Positions 10,890 through 19,814 of a DNA stretch of 34,032 bases are shown in pieces. The DNA comes from Planctomycetota bacterium (GTDB lineage Bacteria > Planctomycetota > Phycisphaerae > Sedimentisphaerales > Anaerohalosphaeraceae). The translations under genes were made by a program, and so were the position numbers. The stretch is from NCBI GenBank assembly GCA_021157685.1, contig JAGGWF010000201.1, positions 1 to 34,032 on the forward strand, in the 5' to 3' direction. How positions within the stretch are numbered: the first letter of the stretch is position 1; the number at the start of each line of letters is the position of its first letter. Below the pieces are notes generated by a model. The model saw only the letters and a list, made by a program, of their open reading frames with translations. It was not told the origin of the DNA and did no database searches.

Positions 10890-11753
10890 CTAAAGTTCGA
10901 TGCTTTTATGCCGGTGGCTGTGGCATTCGATATTGACGGCCACCGGAAGTGAGGCGATGTGGCACGGAGCGGTTTCGATGCATACCGCCAGAGCCGTGGT
11001 GTCGCCACCCAGCCCCTGCGGCCCCAGGCCTGTGGCGTTCAATGCAACCCGTAAATCTTTTTCCATCTGTGCATAAAATGTGTCCGTATGGAATGCGCCG
11101 ACGCGGCGAAGCAGCGCCTTTTTGCTGAGAAGGCAGGATAGCTCAAAATTACCGCCAATGCCGACGCCAACCACGAACGGCGGGCAGGCATTCGCGCCTG
11201 CGTTTTTGACAACATCGATAATCCAATCGGCAACGGTGTCTTTGCTTTCGGTGGGATTAAACATTTTGAATTGACTTTTGTTCTCACAGCCGCCACCCTT
11301 GGCCATGACGCTTATCTTTAGTGCATCACCGGGCGCAATGTCCAGATGAATAATTGCGGGCGTATTGGTTTGTGTATTCTTTCGTCCGTTCAGCGGATCT
11401 TCAACAATGCTTTTTCGCAGCAGGCCCTGATCGTATCCGGCGGCAACGCCGGTCTGGATCGCATCGATCAGCGTTGCGGCCGGAGTATCTTTCGGCGGGG
11501 CAATTTTTACATCCGCCCCCTGCTCGACAAACACCACCGTCAATCCGGTATCCTGACACAGAGGGATGCGATCCGCTTTGGCGATCCGGGCGTTTTCAAC
11601 CAACTGGTCCAAAATTCGTTTCGCACGAGGATTTGACTCTTTCTCACAGGCATCCTGCAACGCAGCCAGTACATCCTGCGGCAAATCATACCCGCAGCCA
11701 ACACAAAGCTGCCCAACAGCGTCAACAACATGTTCAAATGCTATTGTTCGCAT
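10890..11753 (-). CDS. fumarate hydratase alpha subunit / class I hydro-lyase alpha domain
   Basis: RIPLCQDTGLTVVFVEQGADV, MAKGGGCENKSQFKMFNP, CPPFVVGVGIGGNFELSCLLSKKALLR, GLGPQGLGGDTTALAVCIETAPCHIASLPVAVN. Confidence 0.93.
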   Translation of the reverse strand: MRTIAFEHVVDAVGQLCVGCGYDLPQDVLAALQDACEKESNPRAKRILDQLVENARIAKADRIPLCQDTGLTVVFVEQGADVKIAPPKDTPAATLIDAIQTGVAAGYDQGLLRKSIVEDPLNGRKNTQTNTPAIIHLDIAPGDALKISVMAKGGGCENKSQFKMFNPTESKDTVADWIIDVVKNAGANACPPFVVGVGIGGNFELSCLLSKKALLRRVGAFHTDTFYAQMEKDLRVALNATGLGPQGLGGDTTALAVCIETAPCHIASLPVAVNIECHSHRHKSIEL

Positions 11754-13933
11754 CAGGGAATCGTCACCTCATAGGTTTTGTATCGTGTATTCTCCAGGTC
11801 GTCAGCAACCGAAAAAGCGATCACATGCTCGCCCGGCTCCAAATCCTTGATCCGGATATTGAATGTTTCGGAAAGTGTGTCATAGATCAAGTCATCCGGC
11901 AGCGCCGTGATCCATTTTTCATGACTGTCAACGGTGTATCGCACGGAACCCAGCACAGAAAAGCCGTCCTCAATGAGCAGCTCGATGTTGACATTGTAGC
12001 CTTCGGCAACCAAGTGGGCATATTTAATCTCCGGAGCATTATTATCAATCACAAAAATATCACTGATACGGGAACCGGTCAGCATCGTTTCCGGCGTGTT
12101 GCTTTTGTGGTCATTTGCGGTTGCACGCACTTCATACCGTCCATCCTCAACCGTCCGCCCGTCCCACTCGAATTTCGGCTTATCCAACTCGTCTTTGAGC
12201 AAAATCCAACCGGTTCGGCCGGCCAGGCGAAACTCCAGGGTGTATTCCAGTTTATCCTTATTGTCATCTTTAGCGGCAAACGCGATCTCGGTCACATGGG
12301 GGTTTTTCTTGTCACGGGATCGCTGGGCTTTGACTGAAACAACATTTGGTGCCAGGTTTGGAATCACATGGGCCGCAGTCACCTGTCGAATCACAGGCGT
12401 TGCGTTGCCGCCAGCGTCTGAGGCCAAGGTCAAACGATACTGGCAGAACCGCGCGACGGGACAGTCCAGAACAGTTGGCTCTGTAAATATGACCGGAGCG
12501 CTCCAGTCAGAAAAAGTCGCATCATTTGGCTCCTTCACATTGCCGCTGCGGCAGGCCATCTCGATTTGACAGCCGTCCGGAATATCAGCCTCGACCTGCA
12601 ACTTACCCCAACGGGCGGGCTGACCGGCGTCGATCAATGCCGACTCAAAGGTTCCTTTCAATTCCAGCGTCTGATTCAGTTGCACCAAACGAGCAGGATT
12701 GGACATCCCAAGATAAATCGTCCCGCCAACCTGAACAGCAGAGGTAATCTGCGTCGATTCCGTATCTTCAAAGGCAATGGCTTTTTTCTCGGTCTGAGGA
12801 TCAATACTGAAAAGCTGCCCCTTGTTCCCGGTTCCAAGCCACAAGGTACCATCCGTTTGGAGCAGTGAATACAGCACCGAAATTTCGCTAAAGATATCCG
12901 TCACAAAACCGTCCGGAGTAATCCGATAGATATGTCCGGCGACCTTGGCAACCGGCGGCAAAGGCGGCTCAGTAACTGGTTTTTTCTTTTTATCTTCTTT
13001 GGTTTTGTCATTATTAGCAGTATTGAGCGAATCCGCTGTTGGGCTGGCCCCACCTTTGTCGCTGTTGTCGGGGCGGCCGGGCTCTTTTTTCAAAGAAACT
13101 TCGGAGGCCTTAAGCTGCATCCTGGCCGCCTGGGCACTGGTTGAAACAGCATAGACAATGCCGCTGTCATCAACCAGGATCGCAGGCACTTCATCCTGAT
13201 CAGAATCATACAGAACCTGCGCACGCTTGCCAGCAGGGTCGATCTTGTAAACCAACCCCCTCTCATCACTGCCCGCGTAAACCGCACCGTCATGGATGGC
13301 TAAAGAAAGAATGTTTTTATCCTTCGCGTCATAAACAACCTCGGCGTTCAGACAGAACGGATCAAGTCGAAAGATAAGCCCCTCCGGACCCGTGCCCAAA
13401 TAGATATTGTCATCCTGATCGGCCGCGATGGCAAAAATGTACTGCACGCGATCATCTTCAAACACAACCTCCGGCTCATCGCCTAGACGGATAAGTTTAC
13501 CCTTTTCGCCGCTGGCACCGATCAGCAAACGGCCCGCAATGTCCAGATCCATGGCAAACACATGCTCATTGCGAATGGAAGAATCGGACAATTCATTGGA
13601 ATCCGCTGGTTGGAGCGGATAGATTTCCCGAGCCTCTCCGTCGGCATAACGAATCACCTTCGCATTCGGGCCGGTTCCCAAAAACAACGCACCGTCCGCG
13701 TCCACTAAGATCGAGTGAACAGACCAGGCATCCTCAAGCAACATACCGCAATCGACCACCACACTCTGTTGCGCCAATCGCAATGTTCCAGTCGAATCCA
13801 CAACCACTTTTTCCGTTTCGCCTTCGATAAAATCCGTGCCCGCCTGATGACGCGTGATAACCGTTGTGACCGCCAGCGTCATCGCCGAAGCCCACAAAAA
13901 CATCCCTGATGTCAAAAGCCATTTATTTCTCAC
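11753..13933 (-). CDS. secreted beta-propeller protein with C-terminal Ig-like regions
   Basis: Recurring LFLGTGPNAKVIRY / IYLGTGPEGLIFRLD / VYAGSDERGLVYKIDP blades. GTG at 13933 preceded by AGATAGGGAG; ORF track uses TTG 13954. TGATG coupling with the fumarase alpha gene. Confidence 0.75.
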   Translation of the reverse strand: MRNKWLLTSGMFLWASAMTLAVTTVITRHQAGTDFIEGETEKVVVDSTGTLRLAQQSVVVDCGMLLEDAWSVHSILVDADGALFLGTGPNAKVIRYADGEAREIYPLQPADSNELSDSSIRNEHVFAMDLDIAGRLLIGASGEKGKLIRLGDEPEVVFEDDRVQYIFAIAADQDDNIYLGTGPEGLIFRLDPFCLNAEVVYDAKDKNILSLAIHDGAVYAGSDERGLVYKIDPAGKRAQVLYDSDQDEVPAILVDDSGIVYAVSTSAQAARMQLKASEVSLKKEPGRPDNSDKGGASPTADSLNTANNDKTKEDKKKKPVTEPPLPPVAKVAGHIYRITPDGFVTDIFSEISVLYSLLQTDGTLWLGTGNKGQLFSIDPQTEKKAIAFEDTESTQITSAVQVGGTIYLGMSNPARLVQLNQTLELKGTFESALIDAGQPARWGKLQVEADIPDGCQIEMACRSGNVKEPNDATFSDWSAPVIFTEPTVLDCPVARFCQYRLTLASDAGGNATPVIRQVTAAHVIPNLAPNVVSVKAQRSRDKKNPHVTEIAFAAKDDNKDKLEYTLEFRLAGRTGWILLKDELDKPKFEWDGRTVEDGRYEVRATANDHKSNTPETMLTGSRISDIFVIDNNAPEIKYAHLVAEGYNVNIELLIEDGFSVLGSVRYTVDSHEKWITALPDDLIYDTLSETFNIRIKDLEPGEHVIAFSVADDLENTRYKTYEVTIP

Positions 13934-13954
13934 AGTACTCCCTATCTTCTGCAA

Positions 13955-15748
13955 TTAGTGTTTGACTGTAATTTCAATTTCTGCGTTGCCATCAACGATC
14001 CTGTCCAGTTTGATGTGGTTTTCCGTCCACGCTTTATAGGCCTCAAGCGGCAACAACCGCTTAGTGTCCTGCATCAGCAGCATTTTTGTGGGAGGCAGCT
14101 GTCCCAGTTCGTGCTGGCGTATCACCACCCCCGATGCAGGAGTCGGCATCACCGCATAGAGCCGATCCCGGCGGTATTTGAAGATGTGGTTCATCGCCGT
14201 TTGTAATGAGGTCAGGTCAACCGCAAGAAATCGCTGCGGCGCCATCTCGGCGACGAAGGACTGATATTCGGGACCGCCCAGAATCCGTATTTTATAAGTG
14301 CCGGGCGCCAGTGTTTCGGGAATTTTCAAATCAATCGAAACGGTTTGTTCCTGCGAACGATACGACTTGAGGACAACCGATGCGGTCACCGTCTGCCCCG
14401 GCCGAACCGTTGTCTGGCTAACATTGACGGTCCAGATCGAAGCGGTCGTATTAACGGGTTCCATGTTCATTTTAATATCAATCGAATCAATGTTAACTTC
14501 TCCGAATGGATTGCTCAGCAATAAACCCACCGCTGAATAAAGTTCCATGGCAATCTCTGAGGCTTGATGGCCGGAGGAAACATTGTCGATAACAATGGAC
14601 TGGCCGCCTTTCAGGGCGATGCGCGCCGAATAGCGAATGGTATGCTCTAAAGGCAGGGCGCCTTGCATATTCGCGGCTCCATGTAATACGACCTGAAGGA
14701 TCATCGGGGTAACCTCCTGATCCAGCGCCAAGTAACAGTTATACACCCGGCTCTGGGGGTCATTGTACCGGTCCACCTCAATGTGTAACGGGAGCGTCCG
14801 GGGCATCCGGCCGATCGTCCCCCGAACCCCGCTGCTCTGGTCGAACTGCAGGGTGCCCGAAATGGGGCCGGGCGAGGAAAATTTAAATGAACTTTTGCGG
14901 CTGGCCACAACCGTGTGAATCACACCGGTCGCCATCGGCAAGTCAACGGCCCCCTGCCCCCGATATTGATGCCCAAAAGCATAGACCTGGTCGCCGACCA
15001 CCTCGGTCACGGTTCCGGTCGCCGCCAATGAGATATCCCCGCCGCACAGCACCAAGGCCAGCACGCCCCCTCGTTCATAGGTTCCAACTTCCTCGAAAGA
15101 CCGGCTTGGCAGCAACCCCGCCGCCGCAACAGACATAAACCCCATCCCCTTGTGGACAGGGTCGTGTTGTTCGAGAATTCCTGCCGGCAGGGAACTGGAA
15201 AGAGGCAGATACATCCGGGGACCGGAGTTCTGATTTTGTAACCGTCCGATCGATTGCTGATAGTAGGTTTTTATGTCCAGCGGCCGGGAAAAATCGAAGC
15301 CGCAGCTCGTCATATCATTTGCCGAAATGGCAGATTCCACGCTGCCGACTTCAAGCATGTCCTCAATTGGACGCACCAGATAGAGAGCATCTAAAGACCC
15401 ATCCCACCCCGCCGCCAGTGCTCCGGCCAGTCGTTCGTCAATAAAGACCGAAGAACCACTGCATCCGTGAACCGCACTGCTGTGCTGAAACCGTTCATCC
15501 GTACCCAAAACAAGGATCATGTCCCGTCCCGGCTCGGCTCCTCGCACGATGCTGAGAATTTTCAGGCCGAACTTTTCGACCTTGGTCCCCGAAAAAACGC
15601 TCAGGCAATAGGCCTCCATATCTGGGTGGATTTCATCGATTCCGATGTATTTTGAGCTGTCCAGTGCAAAACCAGGTGTTTGGATGCCCAAGGCGAAGAT
15701 CAGTAAAATAATAATAAAAAAGGATATCGCAGGTCCGTATTTTGTCAA
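13955..15748 (-). CDS. SpoIVB peptidase S55-like domain protein
   Basis: HGCSGSSVFIDERLAGALAAGW followed by GTVTEVVGDQVYAFGHQYRGQGAVDLPMATGVIHTVVASRKSSFKFSSPG; N-terminal signal/anchor. Confidence 0.78.
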   Translation of the reverse strand: MTKYGPAISFFIIILLIFALGIQTPGFALDSSKYIGIDEIHPDMEAYCLSVFSGTKVEKFGLKILSIVRGAEPGRDMILVLGTDERFQHSSAVHGCSGSSVFIDERLAGALAAGWDGSLDALYLVRPIEDMLEVGSVESAISANDMTSCGFDFSRPLDIKTYYQQSIGRLQNQNSGPRMYLPLSSSLPAGILEQHDPVHKGMGFMSVAAAGLLPSRSFEEVGTYERGGVLALVLCGGDISLAATGTVTEVVGDQVYAFGHQYRGQGAVDLPMATGVIHTVVASRKSSFKFSSPGPISGTLQFDQSSGVRGTIGRMPRTLPLHIEVDRYNDPQSRVYNCYLALDQEVTPMILQVVLHGAANMQGALPLEHTIRYSARIALKGGQSIVIDNVSSGHQASEIAMELYSAVGLLLSNPFGEVNIDSIDIKMNMEPVNTTASIWTVNVSQTTVRPGQTVTASVVLKSYRSQEQTVSIDLKIPETLAPGTYKIRILGGPEYQSFVAEMAPQRFLAVDLTSLQTAMNHIFKYRRDRLYAVMPTPASGVVIRQHELGQLPPTKMLLMQDTKRLLPLEAYKAWTENHIKLDRIVDGNAEIEITVKH

Positions 15749-15819
15749 TGTCTCGTTCCCGTATGTGTACGCTTATAAAGTTCTCTGGCTCAGAACCATG
15801 CAGTATTACTAAACAAAGA

Positions 15820-15848
15820 TTGCAAGTCAAGGTTATTTCCCCTATAAT
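15820..15848 (+). promoter_or_regulatory. sigma-70-type promoter upstream of the TPR-like gene
   Basis: TTGCAA (15820-15825) - 17 nt - TATAAT (15843-15848). Confidence 0.7.
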
Positions 15849-15948
15849 GCCTGACTTGTGCATTAAGAAATGGCATCAGGGGCATAGAGGCGCTCTGGAA
15901 CCGGTCACAGATAAGAACTAACGGTATTTTGAACAGAAAGGTTGATCG

Positions 15949-16755
15949 ATGGATTCTCAACACCGTCATGAATTGAAAACAAATGAACTGGCCGAAGGGT
16001 TAAGCCACCTGCCCCAGCTTCTAAAGGATAACGCAAATGTCATTATCGGCGTCATGCTGATCGGTGTCGGTCTGATCACCTGGCCAATGTTGACCAAGAT
16101 GACACGTCAGAAAGCAAAAGCCGAGCGAACGACAATAACCCAATCGATCCAAATGCTGGATCAGGATGTCTATGCTGTTCTGCAAGCCCCGGCTGACGAC
16201 CCACAGGCACAAACTGAAGCGTTGAATACGCTTTTGATTAACGCAGACGAACTGCTGGGTAGCGTATCGGACATTGACAATTCCAACCTGGCCGCCATGG
16301 CACGGATCAAAGCCGCGCAGGCCATACGCACAGAACTTCATCTGCGCAAAGAAGTTAACGCCGACATGCTCGAACGCCAGATCCAAAAAGCAAAGGATGC
16401 ATATCAGAAGGCATTTGAGGTTGCTGAAACCTCCACAATAAAAGCGATGGCTCAGTTTGGATTGGCGCTTTGTTCCGAAGAACTGGGACAAACCGATCAG
16501 GCGGCAGGGGTCTATCAGCAGATCGTTGACGATGAAAGCTACAAGGCCACCGTTCTGCCCAAACAGGCACAGCAGCGTTTGGATGCCCTTGCGGATAATA
16601 CCGAGGTCTTTAACTTTGCCGCCGTTCCGGTCATCATCGAAGAGCCAGTCGAAGTTGAAGAGGTCATCGAAGCGATCACTGCGGAAATAACGGACCCTGC
16701 CAATGCTGACCAACCTGCAGAGGAACCAACCGAACCACAGGCGGAAAAGAAGTAA
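15949..16755 (+). CDS. membrane-anchored TPR-like (YfgM-like) protein
   Basis: Single TM NVIIGVMLIGVGLITWPML then alpha-helical repeats (AKDAYQKAFEVAETSTIKAMAQFGLALCSEELGQTDQAAGVYQQIVDDE). Confidence 0.65.
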   Translation: MDSQHRHELKTNELAEGLSHLPQLLKDNANVIIGVMLIGVGLITWPMLTKMTRQKAKAERTTITQSIQMLDQDVYAVLQAPADDPQAQTEALNTLLINADELLGSVSDIDNSNLAAMARIKAAQAIRTELHLRKEVNADMLERQIQKAKDAYQKAFEVAETSTIKAMAQFGLALCSEELGQTDQAAGVYQQIVDDESYKATVLPKQAQQRLDALADNTEVFNFAAVPVIIEEPVEVEEVIEAITAEITDPANADQPAEEPTEPQAEKK

Positions 16756-16763
16756 CCATCGCC

Positions 16764-17843
16764 ATGGCCGAATCCAAAGAGAACCCCGTCGGCGAGAATG
16801 TTAGCGCGGACAATGTGCTTTCGGAAGACACTGTCGTCGAACTGGAGAACAACCTCACAGAAGATCAGGCCGAAGAACTGGTCGGTCAGCGGTTGCGTTT
16901 TCATGTAGGCGTCAACCTGAAGTTCAATCGGCTGGATAAATATCTATGCGGCCGATTTAGCTGTTTCAGCCGGACACGCCTTCAAAAGCTTATCAAAGAA
17001 CAAGGTGTCAATGTCAACGGACACCCCGCCAAACCCAGCCATAAACTACAGCCGGCCGATGAGATTGACCTGATCCTCCCCGCCAAAGAAGTGCGTGAGT
17101 TAATCCCCGAGGACATTCCGATCAATGTCGTCTATGAGGATGAGGATATGCTGGTCCTGAACAAACAGACCAACCTCATCGTCCATCCAGCTCGCGGCTA
17201 TAAAAGCGGCACGCTGGTCAACGGGCTGGTCTATCATTTCCAAAAACTCTCCTCCTGCCCGGATGACATCCGCCCCGGCATTGTCCATCGGCTGGATCGC
17301 AACACGACCGGATGCCTAGCGGTCGCCAAGAGCGACACGTCTCACTGGAAACTGTCGCGACAGTTCGCCGAGCGCACCACAAAGAAAACATATATCGCCA
17401 TTGTTCATGGCGCACCGGATCTGGATGCCGACTGCATCGACCAACCGCTGGGCGTCCATCCGACTATTCGTGAAAAGTATGCCGTTCGCTACGACGGCGG
17501 CAAGGAGGCGATCACCTTTTACGAAGTCCTGGAGCGGTTTCACGGGTTCTCACTACTGAAAGTGAACATAAAAACCGGCCGCACGCATCAGATCCGTGTC
17601 CATTTGTCATACCTGAAACACTCCATCGTGGCTGATGACATGTATGGCGGCAAAGTGGTCTATCCGTGGCAGATTGAAAACCGGGATTCCGCCCCGGAAG
17701 AGCCGCTCATGGCTCGTTGCGCTCTGCATGCCTGGCGGTTGGAGATCAACCATCCGAGGACAGATAAACGGATGAAATTCGAGGCCCCCCTGCCCGATGA
17801 CATGCAAAACCTGCTGGATAACCTGCGTAAGTACCGCCAGTAG
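16764..17843 (+). CDS. RluA/RluD-family 23S rRNA pseudouridine synthase
   Basis: S4-like N-terminus, GIVHRLDRNTTGCLAVAKSD catalytic motif, INIKTGRTHQIRVHL-type motif (VNIKTGRTHQIRVHLSYL). Confidence 0.95.
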   Translation: MAESKENPVGENVSADNVLSEDTVVELENNLTEDQAEELVGQRLRFHVGVNLKFNRLDKYLCGRFSCFSRTRLQKLIKEQGVNVNGHPAKPSHKLQPADEIDLILPAKEVRELIPEDIPINVVYEDEDMLVLNKQTNLIVHPARGYKSGTLVNGLVYHFQKLSSCPDDIRPGIVHRLDRNTTGCLAVAKSDTSHWKLSRQFAERTTKKTYIAIVHGAPDLDADCIDQPLGVHPTIREKYAVRYDGGKEAITFYEVLERFHGFSLLKVNIKTGRTHQIRVHLSYLKHSIVADDMYGGKVVYPWQIENRDSAPEEPLMARCALHAWRLEINHPRTDKRMKFEAPLPDDMQNLLDNLRKYRQ

Positions 17844-17993
17844 GGGTTCAGCGTTGGGGCAATTCTCTTTGAATCACTCTGATTCAGCGAAGGAGTTGTC
17901 TTGAAAAAAGACAAATAATGAGTTTCGGGGGAATTCTAACCTACTGCACGCAATAGAGTTATGATTTTGTTGAGAAAAATTAAACGATTTTCG

Positions 17994-18021
17994 TTGTATT
18001 AAACGATAATGAGCATATAAT
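17994..18021 (+). promoter_or_regulatory. promoter for candidate sRNA
   Basis: TTGTAT (17994-17999) - 16 nt - TATAAT (18016-18021). Confidence 0.6.
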
Positions 18022-18027
18022 TGATAG

Positions 18028-18161
18028 CGTAGTAATGCTCTTTTTCTTCTTATAGTAGTAGTATTTCTTCGGAAACTGAGGCGACTTTGTTATAAACTTG
18101 ATATTTTACAAATTTTGAATGCGTCTCAGCAGGGCCGGTATCATTGATGCCGGCCTTTTTT
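18028..18161 (+). ncRNA. candidate structured small RNA
   Basis: Promoter just upstream; hairpin AGTATTTC-TTCG-GAAACT (18060-18077, cUUCGg tetraloop); CTGAGGCG pairing with CGTCTCAG (about 18076-18083 with 18122-18129); terminator at 18133-18161; no convincing ORF. Confidence 0.5.
18133..18161 (+). terminator. rho-independent terminator
   Basis: GGCCGGTATC-ATT-GATGCCGGCC followed by TTTTTT. Confidence 0.88.
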
Positions 18162-18177
18162 ATTGCGCCGAAGCGTA

Positions 18178-18381
18178 TCAGGGGGTGTGTTTGCGACTAA
18201 CGGTTACGAAAGCCGCTAACAGGATATGCCGCAGCCGATCCGTACTGAGCTTTTCCAAATAATCCGAAGAAAAATCCATTTTCATCGGCCCGTCAAAATT
18301 CAGCAACCGCCGAACAACCTCCCGCTTGCCCATCGAGGCGATTTTAGAACACATTTTTTCAAAAGAAAAATCGGCGGACAT
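18178..18381 (-). CDS. small hypothetical protein
   Basis: MSADFSFEKMCSKIASMGKREVVRRLLNFDGPMKMDFSSDYLEKLSTDRLRHILLAAFVTVSRKHTP; compositionally protein-like, upstream GGGAAAGTGAAG. Confidence 0.5.
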   Translation of the reverse strand: MSADFSFEKMCSKIASMGKREVVRRLLNFDGPMKMDFSSDYLEKLSTDRLRHILLAAFVTVSRKHTP

Positions 18382-18569
18382 CTTCACTTTCCCAAATGAT
18401 TGCTCGTACACTGAATCTATCGGACAAAACCCAAAGGGCTTTAACCTCGTCTTTCAAAAATTGTAAAACATTTTCGATTACTAACCCCTGTTATCTCTAC
18501 GCATTCGGTCTTCATTCAGTTCGGCACTTTTTTTTTGAAAACCCTACCGAAACCTGCTACCCTTTCGCC

Positions 18570-19619
18570 ATGAAGACAGAAGACCTCAATTACACGCTCC
18601 CTGAGGAGCTGATCGCCCAGCATCCGTCTCAAAAACGCCAACAGTCACGATTGCTGGCACTGGATCGGGCCGCGAAAACACGGACGGATTGCCAGTTTAG
18701 TGACTTGCCCGGCTATCTTCGAGCCGGTGACTGCCTGGTTCTGAACAACACCAAGGTTCTGCCTGCTCGATTCTATGGGCGAAAATTGACCGGAGCGCAA
18801 TTAGAGGGTTTATTTATCCATGAAGAACCAGACGGCGAGTGGCAGGTACTGCTGAAGAACTCCCGCAAAGTCAAATCCGGCGAGGAAATTGAGCTATTGG
18901 ATCGAACCGGAAGCCCTTGGGGACGGGTCATCGCCAAGCAAAGCGAGATTGCGGGTCAATGGCGATTGAAGCCGAACCATCAAATCGATGTGTTTTCGGC
19001 ATTGGATCAGATCGGATTGCCCCCCCTGCCACCCTATATCAAACGCGAACGGGAAGATACTTCGACACCCGAAGACCTCCAGCGATACCAAACGGTTTAC
19101 GCAACCCAGCCCGGTGCCGTTGCGGCGCCGACTGCCGGACTGCATTTTGAACAGACAATGCTTGACCAAATGAAACCTCTCGGTGTCAAAATCGCCTATA
19201 TCACGCTGCATGTGGGCATCGGGACATTCCGGCCGGTACAGACCGAAACACTGGATGAACACCCAATGCACGAAGAACGCTATGAGATCGGGAGAGAGGC
19301 CGCTGATACCATCAATGATACCGTCGATTCCGGTGGACGGATTGTCGCCGTCGGAACCACCTCGGTCAGAACGCTGGAGAGTGTCGCCAAAGATCGCCAT
19401 ATCCAACCCGCACAGAAGGAAACCAAACTGTTTATTCAGCCCGGCTACGAGTTCAAGATCGTCGATGCAATCGTTACCAACTTCCACCTGCCCAAATCCA
19501 CGCTGCTGGCGTTGGTTGGGGCATTCGCCGGAATGGAAGCGGTCCTGGACGCCTACCAACACGCTATTGAGCAAAAATATCGCTTCTATTCCTATGGCGA
19601 TGCCATGTTCATTTATTGA
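18570..19619 (+). CDS. queA: S-adenosylmethionine:tRNA ribosyltransferase-isomerase
   Basis: MKTEDLNYTLPEELIAQHP, CLVLNNTKVLPARFYG, GAVAAPTAGLHFE, LHVGIGTFRPVQTETLDEHPMHEERYEI, NFHLPKSTLLALVGAFAG. Confidence 0.96.
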   Translation: MKTEDLNYTLPEELIAQHPSQKRQQSRLLALDRAAKTRTDCQFSDLPGYLRAGDCLVLNNTKVLPARFYGRKLTGAQLEGLFIHEEPDGEWQVLLKNSRKVKSGEEIELLDRTGSPWGRVIAKQSEIAGQWRLKPNHQIDVFSALDQIGLPPLPPYIKREREDTSTPEDLQRYQTVYATQPGAVAAPTAGLHFEQTMLDQMKPLGVKIAYITLHVGIGTFRPVQTETLDEHPMHEERYEIGREAADTINDTVDSGGRIVAVGTTSVRTLESVAKDRHIQPAQKETKLFIQPGYEFKIVDAIVTNFHLPKSTLLALVGAFAGMEAVLDAYQHAIEQKYRFYSYGDAMFIY

Positions 19620-19814
19620 CAACACCGCTTATCAGTACAGGTATTAGCCAAACCAAGCAATTTTATTAGATTCCTGTGGATTTTTGCGTCTGTTTTGTGC
19701 ACAATGAGCCCCTTATTTTGTGGAGCCGCACAGTTTGAGAATATGCATCCCGGAAACAGGGCCGAAAATCCGCAAAAACGCTTAAAAACGCATTTTGAAC
19801 AATAGGAGAATGCG

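Noticed and set aside
11354-12337. 327-aa plus-strand ORF antisense to fumarase alpha and the beta-propeller gene
   Set aside because: Spans two confident opposite-strand genes; sequence is low-complexity and not protein-like.
16021-16713. 230-aa minus-strand ORF opposite the TPR-like gene
   Set aside because: Shadow ORF; the plus-strand frame has promoter, TM anchor and helical repeats.
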